Of a stretch of DNA of 64,000 bases, positions 9,421-19,165 are shown piece after piece. A model generated the notes under the pieces. It did not search any database. It saw nothing but the letters and a program-made list of their open reading frames with translations, and was not told the origin of the DNA. The position numbers were made by a program, and so were the translations under genes. The DNA comes from Eutreptiella sp. 'Long Island Sound 2002' (Eukaryota; Euglenozoa; Euglenophyceae; Eutreptiales; Eutreptiaceae): positions 153,654,352 to 153,718,351 of the forward strand of contig OZ038381.1 in the NCBI GenBank assembly GCA_964036045.1, read 5' to 3'. The first letter of the stretch is position 1; every line of letters starts with the position of its first letter.

Positions 9421-9818
9421 TCGTTCAACTCAACGAACTGGTTGTGGTTGTTGAGGAGGGTGCTGCAGCACTGGATTGGAAGTGCGGCTGGTGCTGGTCA
9501 GCCGGTGGTTGTGGAGGTGGTTGACGCGGCCTTGCTGGTCGGCCGATGGGACTCCGGGTCGGCCGATGGGGCTGATGCAGGAGTCCTGGTCTGTGCACCT
9601 CTTTCACGGCTGCTGCGCGGTCAAGGCGAAGCTCTGGACGGCGCTGCTGGCTCCGTGACGAACTCGGCGCTGTCGCTGAGTGGCGCTGCGAGCTGCTGCG
9701 CTGCGCTGCGAGACGCTGCGCTGCGCTGCGAGCTGCGAGCTGCGCCGCGCTGCTGCGACGCGCTGCTCGGGGTTGGTGGCCCCGAGTGGCACGCGAGGGC
9801 TGGGTAACCCCGCGGCGG
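9379..9818 (-). other. 5' leader of A1 with GCTGCG-type microsatellite
   Basis: This is untranslated DNA between the primer site and the first gag ATG. Around 9683-9760 it has a run of imperfect GCTGCGCTGCGA repeats. ORFs through this stretch are repeat artefacts. Confidence 0.6.
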
Positions 9819-9829
9819 TGAAACGCTTT
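9819..9829 (-). other. Primer binding site, self-priming type (family A)
   Basis: Read on the minus strand, the 11 nt directly after the LTR terminal CA are AAAGCGTTTCA. This is the exact reverse complement of TGAAACGCTTT inside the same LTR (9940-9950), and the match stops at both ends at 11 nt. The usual TGG of a tRNA-type primer site is absent. In Tf1/sushi chromoviruses the first 11 nt of the RNA pair with such a site and prime reverse transcription. The partner sequence is also kept in LTR3 (22035-22045, + strand). Confidence 0.7.
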
Positions 9830-12773
9830 TGACGCGTTCCCGTGGGGGGCCGGCCACGGGACGCTGCGGTGGACACACGCAAGTGAGCAGGCAGGCAAAG
9901 CACTACGCTCACAAGGGCATCAATGCGTTGTCATGTGACAAAGCGTTTCAGAATCCTTGCCACTCTGCAAAGAGGGAACAAAAGTATGTACAACAACACA
10001 TCAGGATATGTACACATGGGGTTAAGACTGGACTGGGGTAAGGGCATCAAGGGACAATAGACACTCAGTCCCAACTCATATCCCAATCCCAGGTCCGACC
10101 CTCTCAGTGGCTGGTAGGGGCGGGGGCTCAAACACAACCCATGCCCTGCTCAGTCCGGACCCTGAAACCCTGCCAAAGGGAGAGATGTCCCGCACAGCCA
10201 CAGGCGAGTTCCTGTGAACCAATCAGCTCCAAGGCCAACCGACAGTGACTCCCTATGCTTCCCTAACGGCAGGTCCCAACTCTCCTCTGAGCCAGAGATA
10301 TGGCCCCGCCATTATCACCCAGGAGTTGGTAGCTGAAAATGGGCTGTTTCAGCCCAAACTGAAATTAACTCAAAAGTCCCCAAAATTGACCCCTCGTCCG
10401 GACCCGCCAGAAGTAGGGACGAGGCAACTGACCCTATGCCCTTCGAGTACGAACTCCCTGGAGCCCTCACCCAACCTGGTTCCCTCTGAGGTCCAGGCAT
10501 CAGGGCAACAGGGATGAGTCATGTGGGGTCATGATGCCAAAATCACCAAAATTGGCGTCATTCCCACGTGCGGCTCGCCCGGCCACGGTAAGGCCAATGG
10601 CTCACAGGGTAGGAGGCAGGACCTAGGACTTATATCTGAGTGTACAACTTGGAATTAGGTCCGGGCTCCCTATGGGCTTAGAGAAATGCGGCCGCCAATT
10701 GACCACACGGAAGGGGGAAATTGGGGTCCCAAAATTGGGTCATTTTGGCTGCTTGAAATGAGCCAAAATTCGGTGTGCTCCCAATAGTATATCTCCACGC
10801 CGGCTTGGAGATCGGATCCGCCATTCCATACGCGATCCACCAGGAGTCCAATGGAGACTCTCATGCCCTTGGCTCTCAAAGATCTCCATGCCACTCGGCG
10901 TGGTGACGATCCCAATTGGGTCCACAAATGCAAAAATGGCAAAATTGCCCATACTCAATTTGGCCTAGCGCCTTAACGAAGGCGGCTCCGCTTCGCCCAC
11001 GTAGTGTGTGGACCATGGGGACCATTACCCATAACACCCATGTCATATATGGTCCATTGGTCCATGCGTCCGGCGTGCACGAAGGTTAGAACATGGGGCA
11101 CGGCGGGCAGCAAAAGTAGAAAATTGCTCAAAATGGCCAAAATTGCGCACACTCATGGTTAGGGCAAATGAGGCACATGCCATACTTGGACTGGAGTGTG
11201 CCATAGGATTGGTATCAAGTCATGTTGGTCCAACATATCTTTTGGGCGTCGCCCAACTCCTCCGATATTGGGAATGGCAGGGTCGCCAAGTGAGCCCATG
11301 ATTTGGGATAGTCCCAAATCGCCAACATGGCGGCCACGGTATGCCAAGCCTAAGAGGAGTTATTCGCCGGGTCCAAGATATGTTGGGCATGGAAGTATGT
11401 ACCCTCATATCATACTTGGGACATGATGTCAATTGAGCGCAACGTTGAGATACAAGGTCGCCACTTGACATCATGACGGGCCAAAAACGGCAAAATTGGC
11501 ACAAAGACAAACCAAAGTGCCTTGAAAGGCGCACAATTATATTATAATATCTTTGGCTTGGATCGTGCAATCAACTAATCCTTCTAAACACAATGACTTG
11601 ACACCAATGACCTTTGATCCCACATATGTGCTCCACTTGGGGCGCCTTGAAAGGTTACGAGCGCTGCTTCCCAAGTGGGCACATGAAAATATGGAAAATT
11701 GCAAAATACACACCTTGCTCCCAACGCATCGCTTCGGGTTCACCACACAAGCTTCCCTTCACGAAGGTTAGGCTTGCAATTGATCGTAGGGAGTATGGAG
11801 AAGGGGCTTGCACAATATGAGGTCCATTGGCGGGCTTGGCTTGGAGTAATGGACCCGCCAAATGGGCACGCAACACAACACAAGGCACATACTCCATATT
11901 GCCCAAAAAGGCAGCTCCCACCACGATATGTCATGCCCCTCCAAGGGCATAACTTTGTGTCAATCGCTCATAGGAACTCAAGGAGAGTTCCTATGCAACA
12001 CCAACACTTGCGCGCTACACTCGAAAGTTATCTTAACGCACGCAATGTCATGGCCAAAGAGTTACAACGCAAACTCTACCCTCTTGACCATGATCCATTA
12101 CACTAGCGCGCACGTGTGGAAACGCAAGGCATATAATGCTTCCTAAATTACGTCGGGAGTATTGTGAATACATCCCACGTTTCCTTATCGTAAATCCTCG
12201 CAAGCAACACGAGATATGACCTTCCCAAGTGGCCTCACGAATCAACTTTATTTTGCCCATATCTTTAAGACAAATGGAGGGCAGGATAAAAGGGAAGTTG
12301 ATTCGTGCGTAGGGAAGCACGTAGGTCCACTCGAAGGAGGTCAAATCAAGTGCGGGGATGTCGAAGTCGAAAATCCGATTTCGACATCCTGAAAAATTCG
12401 GATTAAGGTTGCGAGTATTAATTATGAAAATTGCGGAAGCATCCATGCAGTTCCTGGCGACTTTGGAGCCTTCGTCGCGGATAGCGTTAAAATTTCCATT
12501 ATGAACAGTTAAACTGGCGGTTACGGTAAAGTCGCGAACCAACCGCCAGCAGTCAAAACAGTGAGTATCGGAACGGAAGCGTAAAAATTGACGGAAACAA
12601 TATGAAAATAAAACCCTGTTGATTCCTGATATTCTGATACACAAATCTCCGCTGGCGGTGCATCGGTTGCCGATGCGGGGCTTTACGGCACGGAACACGC
12701 CGTGCATGGGGTTAGTGGACCGGAGACCGGTTGTATGCCGTAACCTGGCCATGGGGTTCTGGGTACCCCTTCA
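9830..12773 (-). repeat. 5' LTR of A1 (2944 bp)
   Basis: It starts TGAAGGGGTACC at 12773 and ends GGAACGCGTCA at 9830. It matches LTR3 (19166-22160) in inverse orientation along its full length; beyond the CA the two diverge at once, which fixes the boundary. A 34-nt near-perfect palindrome (GGATGTCGAA and its complement) lies at 12356-12389 and recurs in the other two copies. If the transcript starts at 9950, U3 is about 2.8 kb and R-U5 about 120 nt. An ORF in U3 is listed separately. Confidence 0.88.
12048..12752 (-). other. U3 ORF of family A LTR (copy 1), coding status uncertain
   Basis: A 234-codon open frame lies in the sense strand of the LTR, about 20 bp inside its 5' end. LTR3 keeps 216 codons in the same frame (19284-19934) with the same C-terminus (GQEGRVC, then TLWP) and no indel; the truncated LTR copy has one stop that splits it (14200-14412 and 14422-15024). 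I recognise no domain, and the composition looks like translated non-coding DNA. It may be an accessory ORF or chance. Confidence 0.25.
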
Positions 12774-14926
12774 CCTAGGACTTATATCTGAGTGTACAAC
12801 TTGGAATTAGGTCCGGGCTCCCTATGGGCTTAGAGAAATGGGGCCGCCAATTGACCACACGGAAGGGGGAAATTGAGGTCCCAAAATGGGGTCATTTTGG
12901 CTGCTTGAGGTGAGCTAAAATTCGGTGTGCTCCCAATAGTATATCTCCACGCCGGCTTGGAGATCGGATCCGCCATCCCACACGCGATCCACCGGGAGTC
13001 CAATGGAGACTCCCATGCACTTGGCTCCCAAAGGTCTTCATGCCACTCGGCGTGGTGACGACCCCAATTGGGTCCACAAATGTCAAAATTGCAAAATTGC
13101 CCACACTCACTTTGGGCTAGCACCTTAACGAAGGTGGCTCCGCTTCGCCCACGTGGTGTGTGGACCATGGGGACCATTACCCATAACACCCATGCCATAC
13201 ATGGTCCATTGGTCCATGCGTCCGGCGTGCACGAGGGTTAGAACATAGTGCACGGCAGGCAGCAAAAGTGGAAAATTGCTCAAAATGGCCAAAGATGCGC
13301 ACACTCATGGTTGGGGCAAATGAGGCACATGCCCGACTTGGGCCGGAGTGTGCCATAGGATTGGTATCAAGTCATATTGGTCCAACATATCTTTTGGGCG
13401 TCGCCCAACTCCTCCGATATTGGGAATGGCAGGGTCGCCAAGTGAGCCCATGATTTGGGATAGTCCCAAATCGCCAACATGGCGGCCACGGTATGCCAAG
13501 CCTAAGGGGAGTTATTCGCCGGGTCCAAGATATGTTGGGCACCGAAGTATGTACCCTCATGACATACTTGGGTCATGATGTCAATTGTGCGCAACGTTGA
13601 GATACACGGTCGCCACTTGACATCATGACGGGCCAAAAACGGCAAAATTGGCACAAAGACACACAAAAGTGCATTGAAAGGTGCACAATTATATTATAAT
13701 ATCTTTGGCATGGATCGTGCAATCGACTAATCCTTCTAAACACAATGACTTGACACCAATGACCTTCAATCCCACATATGTGCTCCACTTGGGGCGCCTT
13801 GAAAGGTTACGAGCGCTACTTCCCAAGTGGGCACATGAAAATATGGAAAATAGCAAAATACACACCTTGCTCCCAACGCATCGCTTCGGGATCACCACAC
13901 AAGCTTCCCTTCACGAAGGTTAGGCTTGCAATTGATCGTGGGGAGTATGGAGAAGGGGCTTGCACAATATGAGGTCCATTGGCGGGCTTGTCTTGGAGCA
14001 ATGGACCCGCCAAATGGGCACGCAACACCACACATGGCACATACCACATATTGCCCAAAAAGGCAGCTCCCCCCACGATATGTCATGCCCCTCCAAGGGC
14101 ATAACTTTGTGTCAATCGCTCATAGGAACTCAAGGAGAGTTCCCATGCAACACCAACACTTGCGCGCTACACTCGAAAGTTATCTTAACGCACGCAATAT
14201 CATGGCCATAGAGTTATAACGCAAACTCTACCCTCTTGACCATGATCCCTTACGCTAGCGCGCACGTGTGGAGACGCAAGGCATATGATGCTTCCTAAAT
14301 TACGTCGGGAGTATTGTGAATACATCCCACGTTTTCTTATCGTCAATGCTCGCAAGCGGCACGAGATATGACCCTCACAAGTGGCCTCACGAATCAACTT
14401 TGTTTTGCCCATATCTCTGAGTCAAATGGAGGGCAAGATAAAAGGAAAGTTGATTCGTGCATGGGGAGGCACGTAGGTCCGCTCGAAAGAGGTCAAATCA
14501 AGTGCGGGGATGTCGAAGTCGAAAATCCGATTTCGACATCCTGAAAAATTCGGATTAAGGTTGCGAGTGTAAGATGTGAAAATTGCGGAAGCATCCATGC
14601 AGTTCCTGACGACTTTGGAGCCTTCGTGACGGATAGCGTTAAAATTTCCATTAATTACAGTTAAACTGGCGGTTACGGTAAAGTCGCGATCCAACCGCCA
14701 GCAGTCAAAACAGTGAGTATCAGAACGGAAGCGTAAAAATTGACGGAAACAATATGAAAATAAAACCTTGTTGATTCCTGATATTCTGATACACAAATCT
14801 CCGCTGGCGGTGCATCGGTTGCCGATGCGGGGCTTCACGGCACGGAACACTTCCGTACATGGGGTTAGTGGACCGGAGACCGGTTGTATGCCGTAACCTG
14901 GCCATGGGGTTCTGGGTACCGCTTCA
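12774..14926 (-). repeat. Truncated family A LTR in tandem with the A1 LTR
   Basis: This is a 2153-bp copy of the 5' three quarters of the LTR. It starts TGAAGCGG at 14926 and is cut at 12774, where the A1 LTR begins, so it lacks R-U5. On its other side it abuts A2 pol DNA (ATGCCTCTCG at 14927), a site that is continuous coding sequence in A1. The simplest reading is an A element that inserted into A2 pol and was then itself hit by A1. The 34-nt palindrome is at 14508-14541. Confidence 0.8.
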
Positions 14927-16684
14927 ATGCCTCTCGCCGAGGAGTCCCGTGCCTGCACAGCCATGAGCAGCCCACTTGGACCTCTCCAGTGGAAGGTGAT
15001 GCCCATGGGCGTTATAAACGGCAATGCGGCTTTTCAGCGGATGCTGGAGAACCTGCTTGAGCCGGTGCGTGACTGTGCGGACCCCTTCGTGGACGACGTG
15101 ATCATCGCGTCCGGGGACCCCAGTATGAGCTACAAGGAGCTCCTGGAGGCACATGAAAGGGAGGTCACTCGGGTGCTGGACCTTCTGGTTCGGCACAAAC
15201 TCACGGCCAGCAGTGACAAGGCCACCATTGCGGTAAGCGAGGTGGTCTTCGCTGGCCACGTAGTCGAGAACGGGCAGCGAAAGCCCATACCTGGCAAGGT
15301 GGCTGCGATCGAGCACTGGGAAAAGCCCAAAACGGTCTCTGAGCTACGGGCGTACTTGGGGTTCTGCAACTACTACTCGGGGTATATCAAGATGTATGCC
15401 GAGTATGCAGCCCCCATGACGACCATGCTCAAGGGCATGCGTGAGGAGACCAAGAAGGGGTCCAAGAAGGCTCTGGTCTGGGATGCTGATTCCGACCGTG
15501 CCTTTGAGGGGATGAAGCAGGCGCTGCTATCCGCAGTGGGTCTGCACCTCGTGGATCCCGACCGAGGGTTCGTCCTGCGCACCGACGCTTCAGACTACGC
15601 CGTTGGCGCTGTGTTGGAGCAAGTGCCTGACGACGGGAGGCACGTGCCCGTGGCCTTCTGGAGCCGAGTCCTGGCGGAAGGCCAGAGACGGACGTGGACG
15701 CCCCGAGAAAAGGAGGCGTATGCCATCGTCATGGCTCTCAGGAAACGGGCTGGGTACACAGCCCTCCATCCCGTCACCGTCTGCACCGACCATCAGAGTC
15801 TGCAGTCGTGGCACAAGGAGCATGTGGACACCCCCTCTGGTCCCGCCTCCCGACGGGCAAGATGGCATGAGACTTTGGCCAAGTTCGACCTCACGGTTGT
15901 GTATATTCCTGGAAACGATAACACCGTGGCGGACTGTCTCAGCAGGTGGGCCTATCCTGCCAGCAAGGGCATGACGGATATCTCTGCCCATGGTGATGAG
16001 GCTGAGACCGCTGAGGCCGAGAAGATCATTGAAATGGAGCGCCTGATGGAGGAGGAGGGTGTTAAATGCTTCGTCGTCATGGCTGCGGATGCCCCCCTCG
16101 GAACGAGGATGGGCAGAGCGGTCAGAGTACTCGCCCCTGATGGAGCTGAGTCCGACAAGCACCTCTTCCCGGAGTCTTGCCTCCAGGACGACTGGACCGA
16201 CGACTACGCCAAGTCTGAGGCCTTTGCGGCCGAGTATAGGGCTGTGACCGACCCTGACGACGGGCAGAAGTGGCCAAAGGGGCTGACTGAGGAAGATGGC
16301 AAGCTCTACCGGAACGGTAAGCTGCTAGTACGGGAGTCCCGGGTGCTCGAGCTGTGCGAGGCTTGGCACCACCACGTGCTGCACCCAGGGGTCAAGAAGC
16401 AAGCCCTCGACATGCAGCGCCGGTTCGAGATCGACCACATCGTTCTCTACACCGCCATCAAGAAGGTCAGGAAGGGTTGTTCGGTCTGTCAGGCCTGCAA
16501 TCCTGATAACCGGAACGTCAAGGGGGAAGCCCAATGGACCCCGGTTCCTGACCAGCCCATGGAGAGCGTGGCCATGGACGTCTTCTCCATGCCCGAAGTG
16601 CACATTGGCAAGGAGACCTTTGACTGTGCGGTTCTTTGTGTGGATCGCCACAGTGGCTACGTAGTAGCCGTTCCGGCACGCTAA
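14927..16684 (+). CDS. Family A pol fragment: RT C-half, RNase H, integrase N-half (A2)
   Basis: 585-residue fragment almost colinear with A1 pol. It enters in the RT at MPLAEESRA, so the ATG is an internal codon and not a start. It keeps the catalytic PFVDDVI box, the RNase H signature LRTDASDYAVGAVLEQ, the zinc-binding HHCC of integrase (WHHHVLHPG, then CSVCQAC) and the first catalytic Asp (MDVFS). It is uninterrupted where A1 has its TAG (AAG here), but ends at its own TAA (16682-16684), where A1 has AAA. The fragment is not expected to be functional. Confidence 0.88.
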   Translation: MPLAEESRACTAMSSPLGPLQWKVMPMGVINGNAAFQRMLENLLEPVRDCADPFVDDVIIASGDPSMSYKELLEAHEREVTRVLDLLVRHKLTASSDKATIAVSEVVFAGHVVENGQRKPIPGKVAAIEHWEKPKTVSELRAYLGFCNYYSGYIKMYAEYAAPMTTMLKGMREETKKGSKKALVWDADSDRAFEGMKQALLSAVGLHLVDPDRGFVLRTDASDYAVGAVLEQVPDDGRHVPVAFWSRVLAEGQRRTWTPREKEAYAIVMALRKRAGYTALHPVTVCTDHQSLQSWHKEHVDTPSGPASRRARWHETLAKFDLTVVYIPGNDNTVADCLSRWAYPASKGMTDISAHGDEAETAEAEKIIEMERLMEEEGVKCFVVMAADAPLGTRMGRAVRVLAPDGAESDKHLFPESCLQDDWTDDYAKSEAFAAEYRAVTDPDDGQKWPKGLTEEDGKLYRNGKLLVRESRVLELCEAWHHHVLHPGVKKQALDMQRRFEIDHIVLYTAIKKVRKGCSVCQACNPDNRNVKGEAQWTPVPDQPMESVAMDVFSMPEVHIGKETFDCAVLCVDRHSGYVVAVPAR

Positions 16685-16690
16685 AAGGGG

Positions 16691-17689
16691 TTGCTTGCCA
16701 AGGAAGTGGCAGTCATGATGATTCGTCATTGGCTGACCGTCTTTGACATCCCCCGCACCATTTGCAGTGACCGAGGGCCCCAGTTTACTGGTGGCTGGTT
16801 CAAGGCTATGTGTTCCCTTATGGGAATACGTCATGCAAAGAGCGTCACCTATCTCAGCCGGTCTAACGGCCGGGCTGAAGTGGCTGGACGGCAGCTGTTC
16901 GAGAAGCTGCGCAAGATTCACCTCACCAATCCACGTCGGAACTGGTTTGAGGAAATGTGGCCTGCTCTGAAGGCCGATCATGACACCCCCACCCCGGGTG
17001 GTTTGTCCCCTCACCAGATTCTGTTCGGCAGGGACCCCCTTGGTCGGGGACTTCCATTGTCTGGTGATGGCATGGCTATGGACGCGAAGGAATTCTTCGC
17101 GCGGCAAGAGGCAACGGCGCGTGACATCCGCCAGCAGCTCGAGAAGGAGCATGCTGAGCGTCAGAAGTCCGCCCCAAGCTCGACAGCGCAGAAGTTCAGG
17201 GTGGGAGACCCGGTGTGGGTGATCAGACCCCGCCCCATGGGCACCCACCGCACCAAAACCTGGTTCACACCCGGAGAGGTGGTCCGCAGGATTGGTGAGG
17301 ACAGCTACCGCATCAAGGTGGGTCACGGACAGTTCCGGGAGCGCCACGAGAGTCAACTCCGTGTGCGGGAACCCGACCTCTGTGGCCAGCATGTGTCCCT
17401 GAGCTACGCCGCACATGAGGCCAATTCGGACGACGATTATGCTGAGCAGGACGACTATACCGTCGAGAAGATCCTTGCTCAGCGTCCGAACGCCTCGGCA
17501 CCCGGAGGCCTGGAGTTCAAGGTTCGTTGGCGAGGCTATGGGCCGTCCCACGACACCTGGGAACCCGTCTCCTCGTTCGTGCCGCGGGTCAATACTCCCT
17601 TCAAGGAGTACATCCGCAAGCACAAGACCAAGATCCATGTCTCGGACTTGGCAGCACTCACCCGGGCGATTGCAGCCAGGGGTGCCTGA
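16691..17689 (+). CDS. Family A integrase C-half plus chromodomain (A2)
   Basis: Continuation of A2 pol in the same frame after the TAA at 16682-16684; the frame is open from 16685 and the listed first codon (TTG) has no special meaning. It contains the second and third catalytic residues of integrase (SDRGPQF and NGRAEVAGR, 35 residues apart) and the C-terminal chromodomain (VEKILAQRP, VRWRGYGPSHDTWEP). It ends at a stop shared with A1. Identity to A1 is high by eye, with scattered substitutions. Confidence 0.88.
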   Translation: MLAKEVAVMMIRHWLTVFDIPRTICSDRGPQFTGGWFKAMCSLMGIRHAKSVTYLSRSNGRAEVAGRQLFEKLRKIHLTNPRRNWFEEMWPALKADHDTPTPGGLSPHQILFGRDPLGRGLPLSGDGMAMDAKEFFARQEATARDIRQQLEKEHAERQKSAPSSTAQKFRVGDPVWVIRPRPMGTHRTKTWFTPGEVVRRIGEDSYRIKVGHGQFRERHESQLRVREPDLCGQHVSLSYAAHEANSDDDYAEQDDYTVEKILAQRPNASAPGGLEFKVRWRGYGPSHDTWEPVSSFVPRVNTPFKEYIRKHKTKIHVSDLAALTRAIAARGA

Positions 17690-19154
17690 TCAGCGCCCTG
17701 AGCCCTCCCCTGATGCATTTTGAGCACTTGTGTGGTCGACGGATCGTCCCTCACTTGCTTGCTCTCTTACATCTTCCGGTGACCTGCCATCAGAGTGGCC
17801 ATATACCCCCCCTGCTGAATCCAGAGGAGGATGGCCCCTCTCTTCTTCCATTCGTCACCCCCCCCCTGCTGAATCCTTGGGAAACCAGGTAGGGCGACTG
17901 ACCTATTTTCTGAGCTCTTAGGGCCTTGAAGCCCATACGAAGTTGCGCAACGGATGCCGCTGTCATCGGCATTGCGATTTTTGAGTGTGTTGTCTGGTCC
18001 CATGGCACTTGTGGGATCCAGACCAGTCTACGTGTGTCGCGACTATATATGGCCTGAACTCAGGCGTTTTCCTGTCCACCCTCCTGCACATGCCTTATCC
18101 TAACCAGGGCGTGGTTTGGCGCTCTGTCCAGAGTGTGTTTACACGCCTATTACCCCGCTTATTGCTTGTTTTTCTGATCCCCAGGATATGTGCGTCTGTA
18201 TGTTAAGTGTGATCGGCCCATCACTGAGATGTGGACTGTTTTTCCCCCACAGGGGATGCAAAAGGGCATACGAAGGCGCCCTGAGTCGCCGTCTACATGC
18301 TTTTACTTAAGGTCCAGCCTGGACCAGTATCTAAGTACAGATTCTTCTGTTTGAGTGCCCGTGATACCGTGTGCCCTATTCGCTGTGTGTGGAGATCCTG
18401 ATGGCGCCAGGCGGGAAGCCCAGTTGCCTGACTACACTCCCAGCGGTCCGCCACTGTCAGTCCCAGTGTGAGCCTACCGACTCGCAGACGCACTTGCAGT
18501 CGGATGGCGGCCTCCGGTGCTCCTGACCTCCGTCAGTCTGCCTCGGAAACTGGTGGTTTGAGGAGTGGACGCCTCCGCCCACACTGCATGAGAACTCCCT
18601 CATGTATGGCCTTCGTGGTAATAGGGCGAGGGAAAAGACGGCCTTGATGCCCGATCCCTTAAGGAGGAGCTCTTTCGGCTGTACCACTCTGGACTCGCGT
18701 CGTGGATATGGACATGGTGCGCCCGAGGAAGGACCCGTGGGGACTCTCCCCCAGCCGGCGGGCCTTGGGAAGCTTGGGGTAGCCCAATGGATCTTTCTGG
18801 TCGCTTTCGACCTGTGGGACCACCTCGGTCGTCGTGTGACGCCTATGTTGGCCGTGTATGCCACTGCCACTGTGGTAGTGACCGTAGCAGCCGGCACCCG
18901 GTGCGCCTGGTATGGGTTAACGGGTCCTTTGGATGCCGAACAATCGCCGCCAGGACCCGGGACTTGATACTTGATACTATACTTGCAGTTACTAACAGCT
19001 ACAGCACCGTACCTGTCTTACTGTGGGGTTTTCGGCAGCCTAACCTGCGAATCAGCCTGAAGTGAGGATGTGACAGCACCCCCCCTTCAGGAAATGGTCC
19101 TGGGTACCCGCTGCCATGCGTGGGTGTTATCGAGCCCCCCCCGGGGTTTGCTCT
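17690..19154 (+). other. 3' UTR of A2
   Basis: About 1.5 kb without a supportable gene. A short direct repeat built on CCCCCCCTGCTGAATCC occurs near 17806 and 17860. The start resembles positions 1-44 of the A1 strand, so it belongs to the element. Confidence 0.6.
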
Positions 19155-19165
19155 AAGGAGGGGGG
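19155..19165 (+). other. Polypurine tract of A2
   Basis: AAGGAGGGGGG immediately precedes the TGAAG start of the 3' LTR. This is the expected position and composition of the plus-strand primer of reverse transcription. Confidence 0.75.

Larger units (their letters stand above)
1..12773 (-). mobile_element. Ty3/gypsy chromovirus family A, copy A1 (5' LTR, gag, pol; 3' end off window)
   Basis: Read on the minus strand the order is 5' LTR (12773 to 9830), primer site (9829 to 9819), leader, gag (about 9378 to 5070), in-frame UAG, then pol (5066 to 45) with protease, RT, RNase H, integrase and chromodomain. RT before integrase is the Ty3/gypsy order, and the terminal chromodomain marks a chromovirus. 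Positions 1-44 are the start of the 3' UTR; they resemble the DNA just after the stop of A2. The LTR begins TGAAG and ends GCGTCA. The main lesions are one integrase stop (1335-1337) and a frame change in gag near 6535, so this is probably a fairly young insertion. Confidence 0.9.

Noticed and set aside
9683-9760. CRISPR-like or regulatory repeat array
   Set aside because: Simple GCTGCG microsatellite without spacers, in a eukaryotic retroelement leader.
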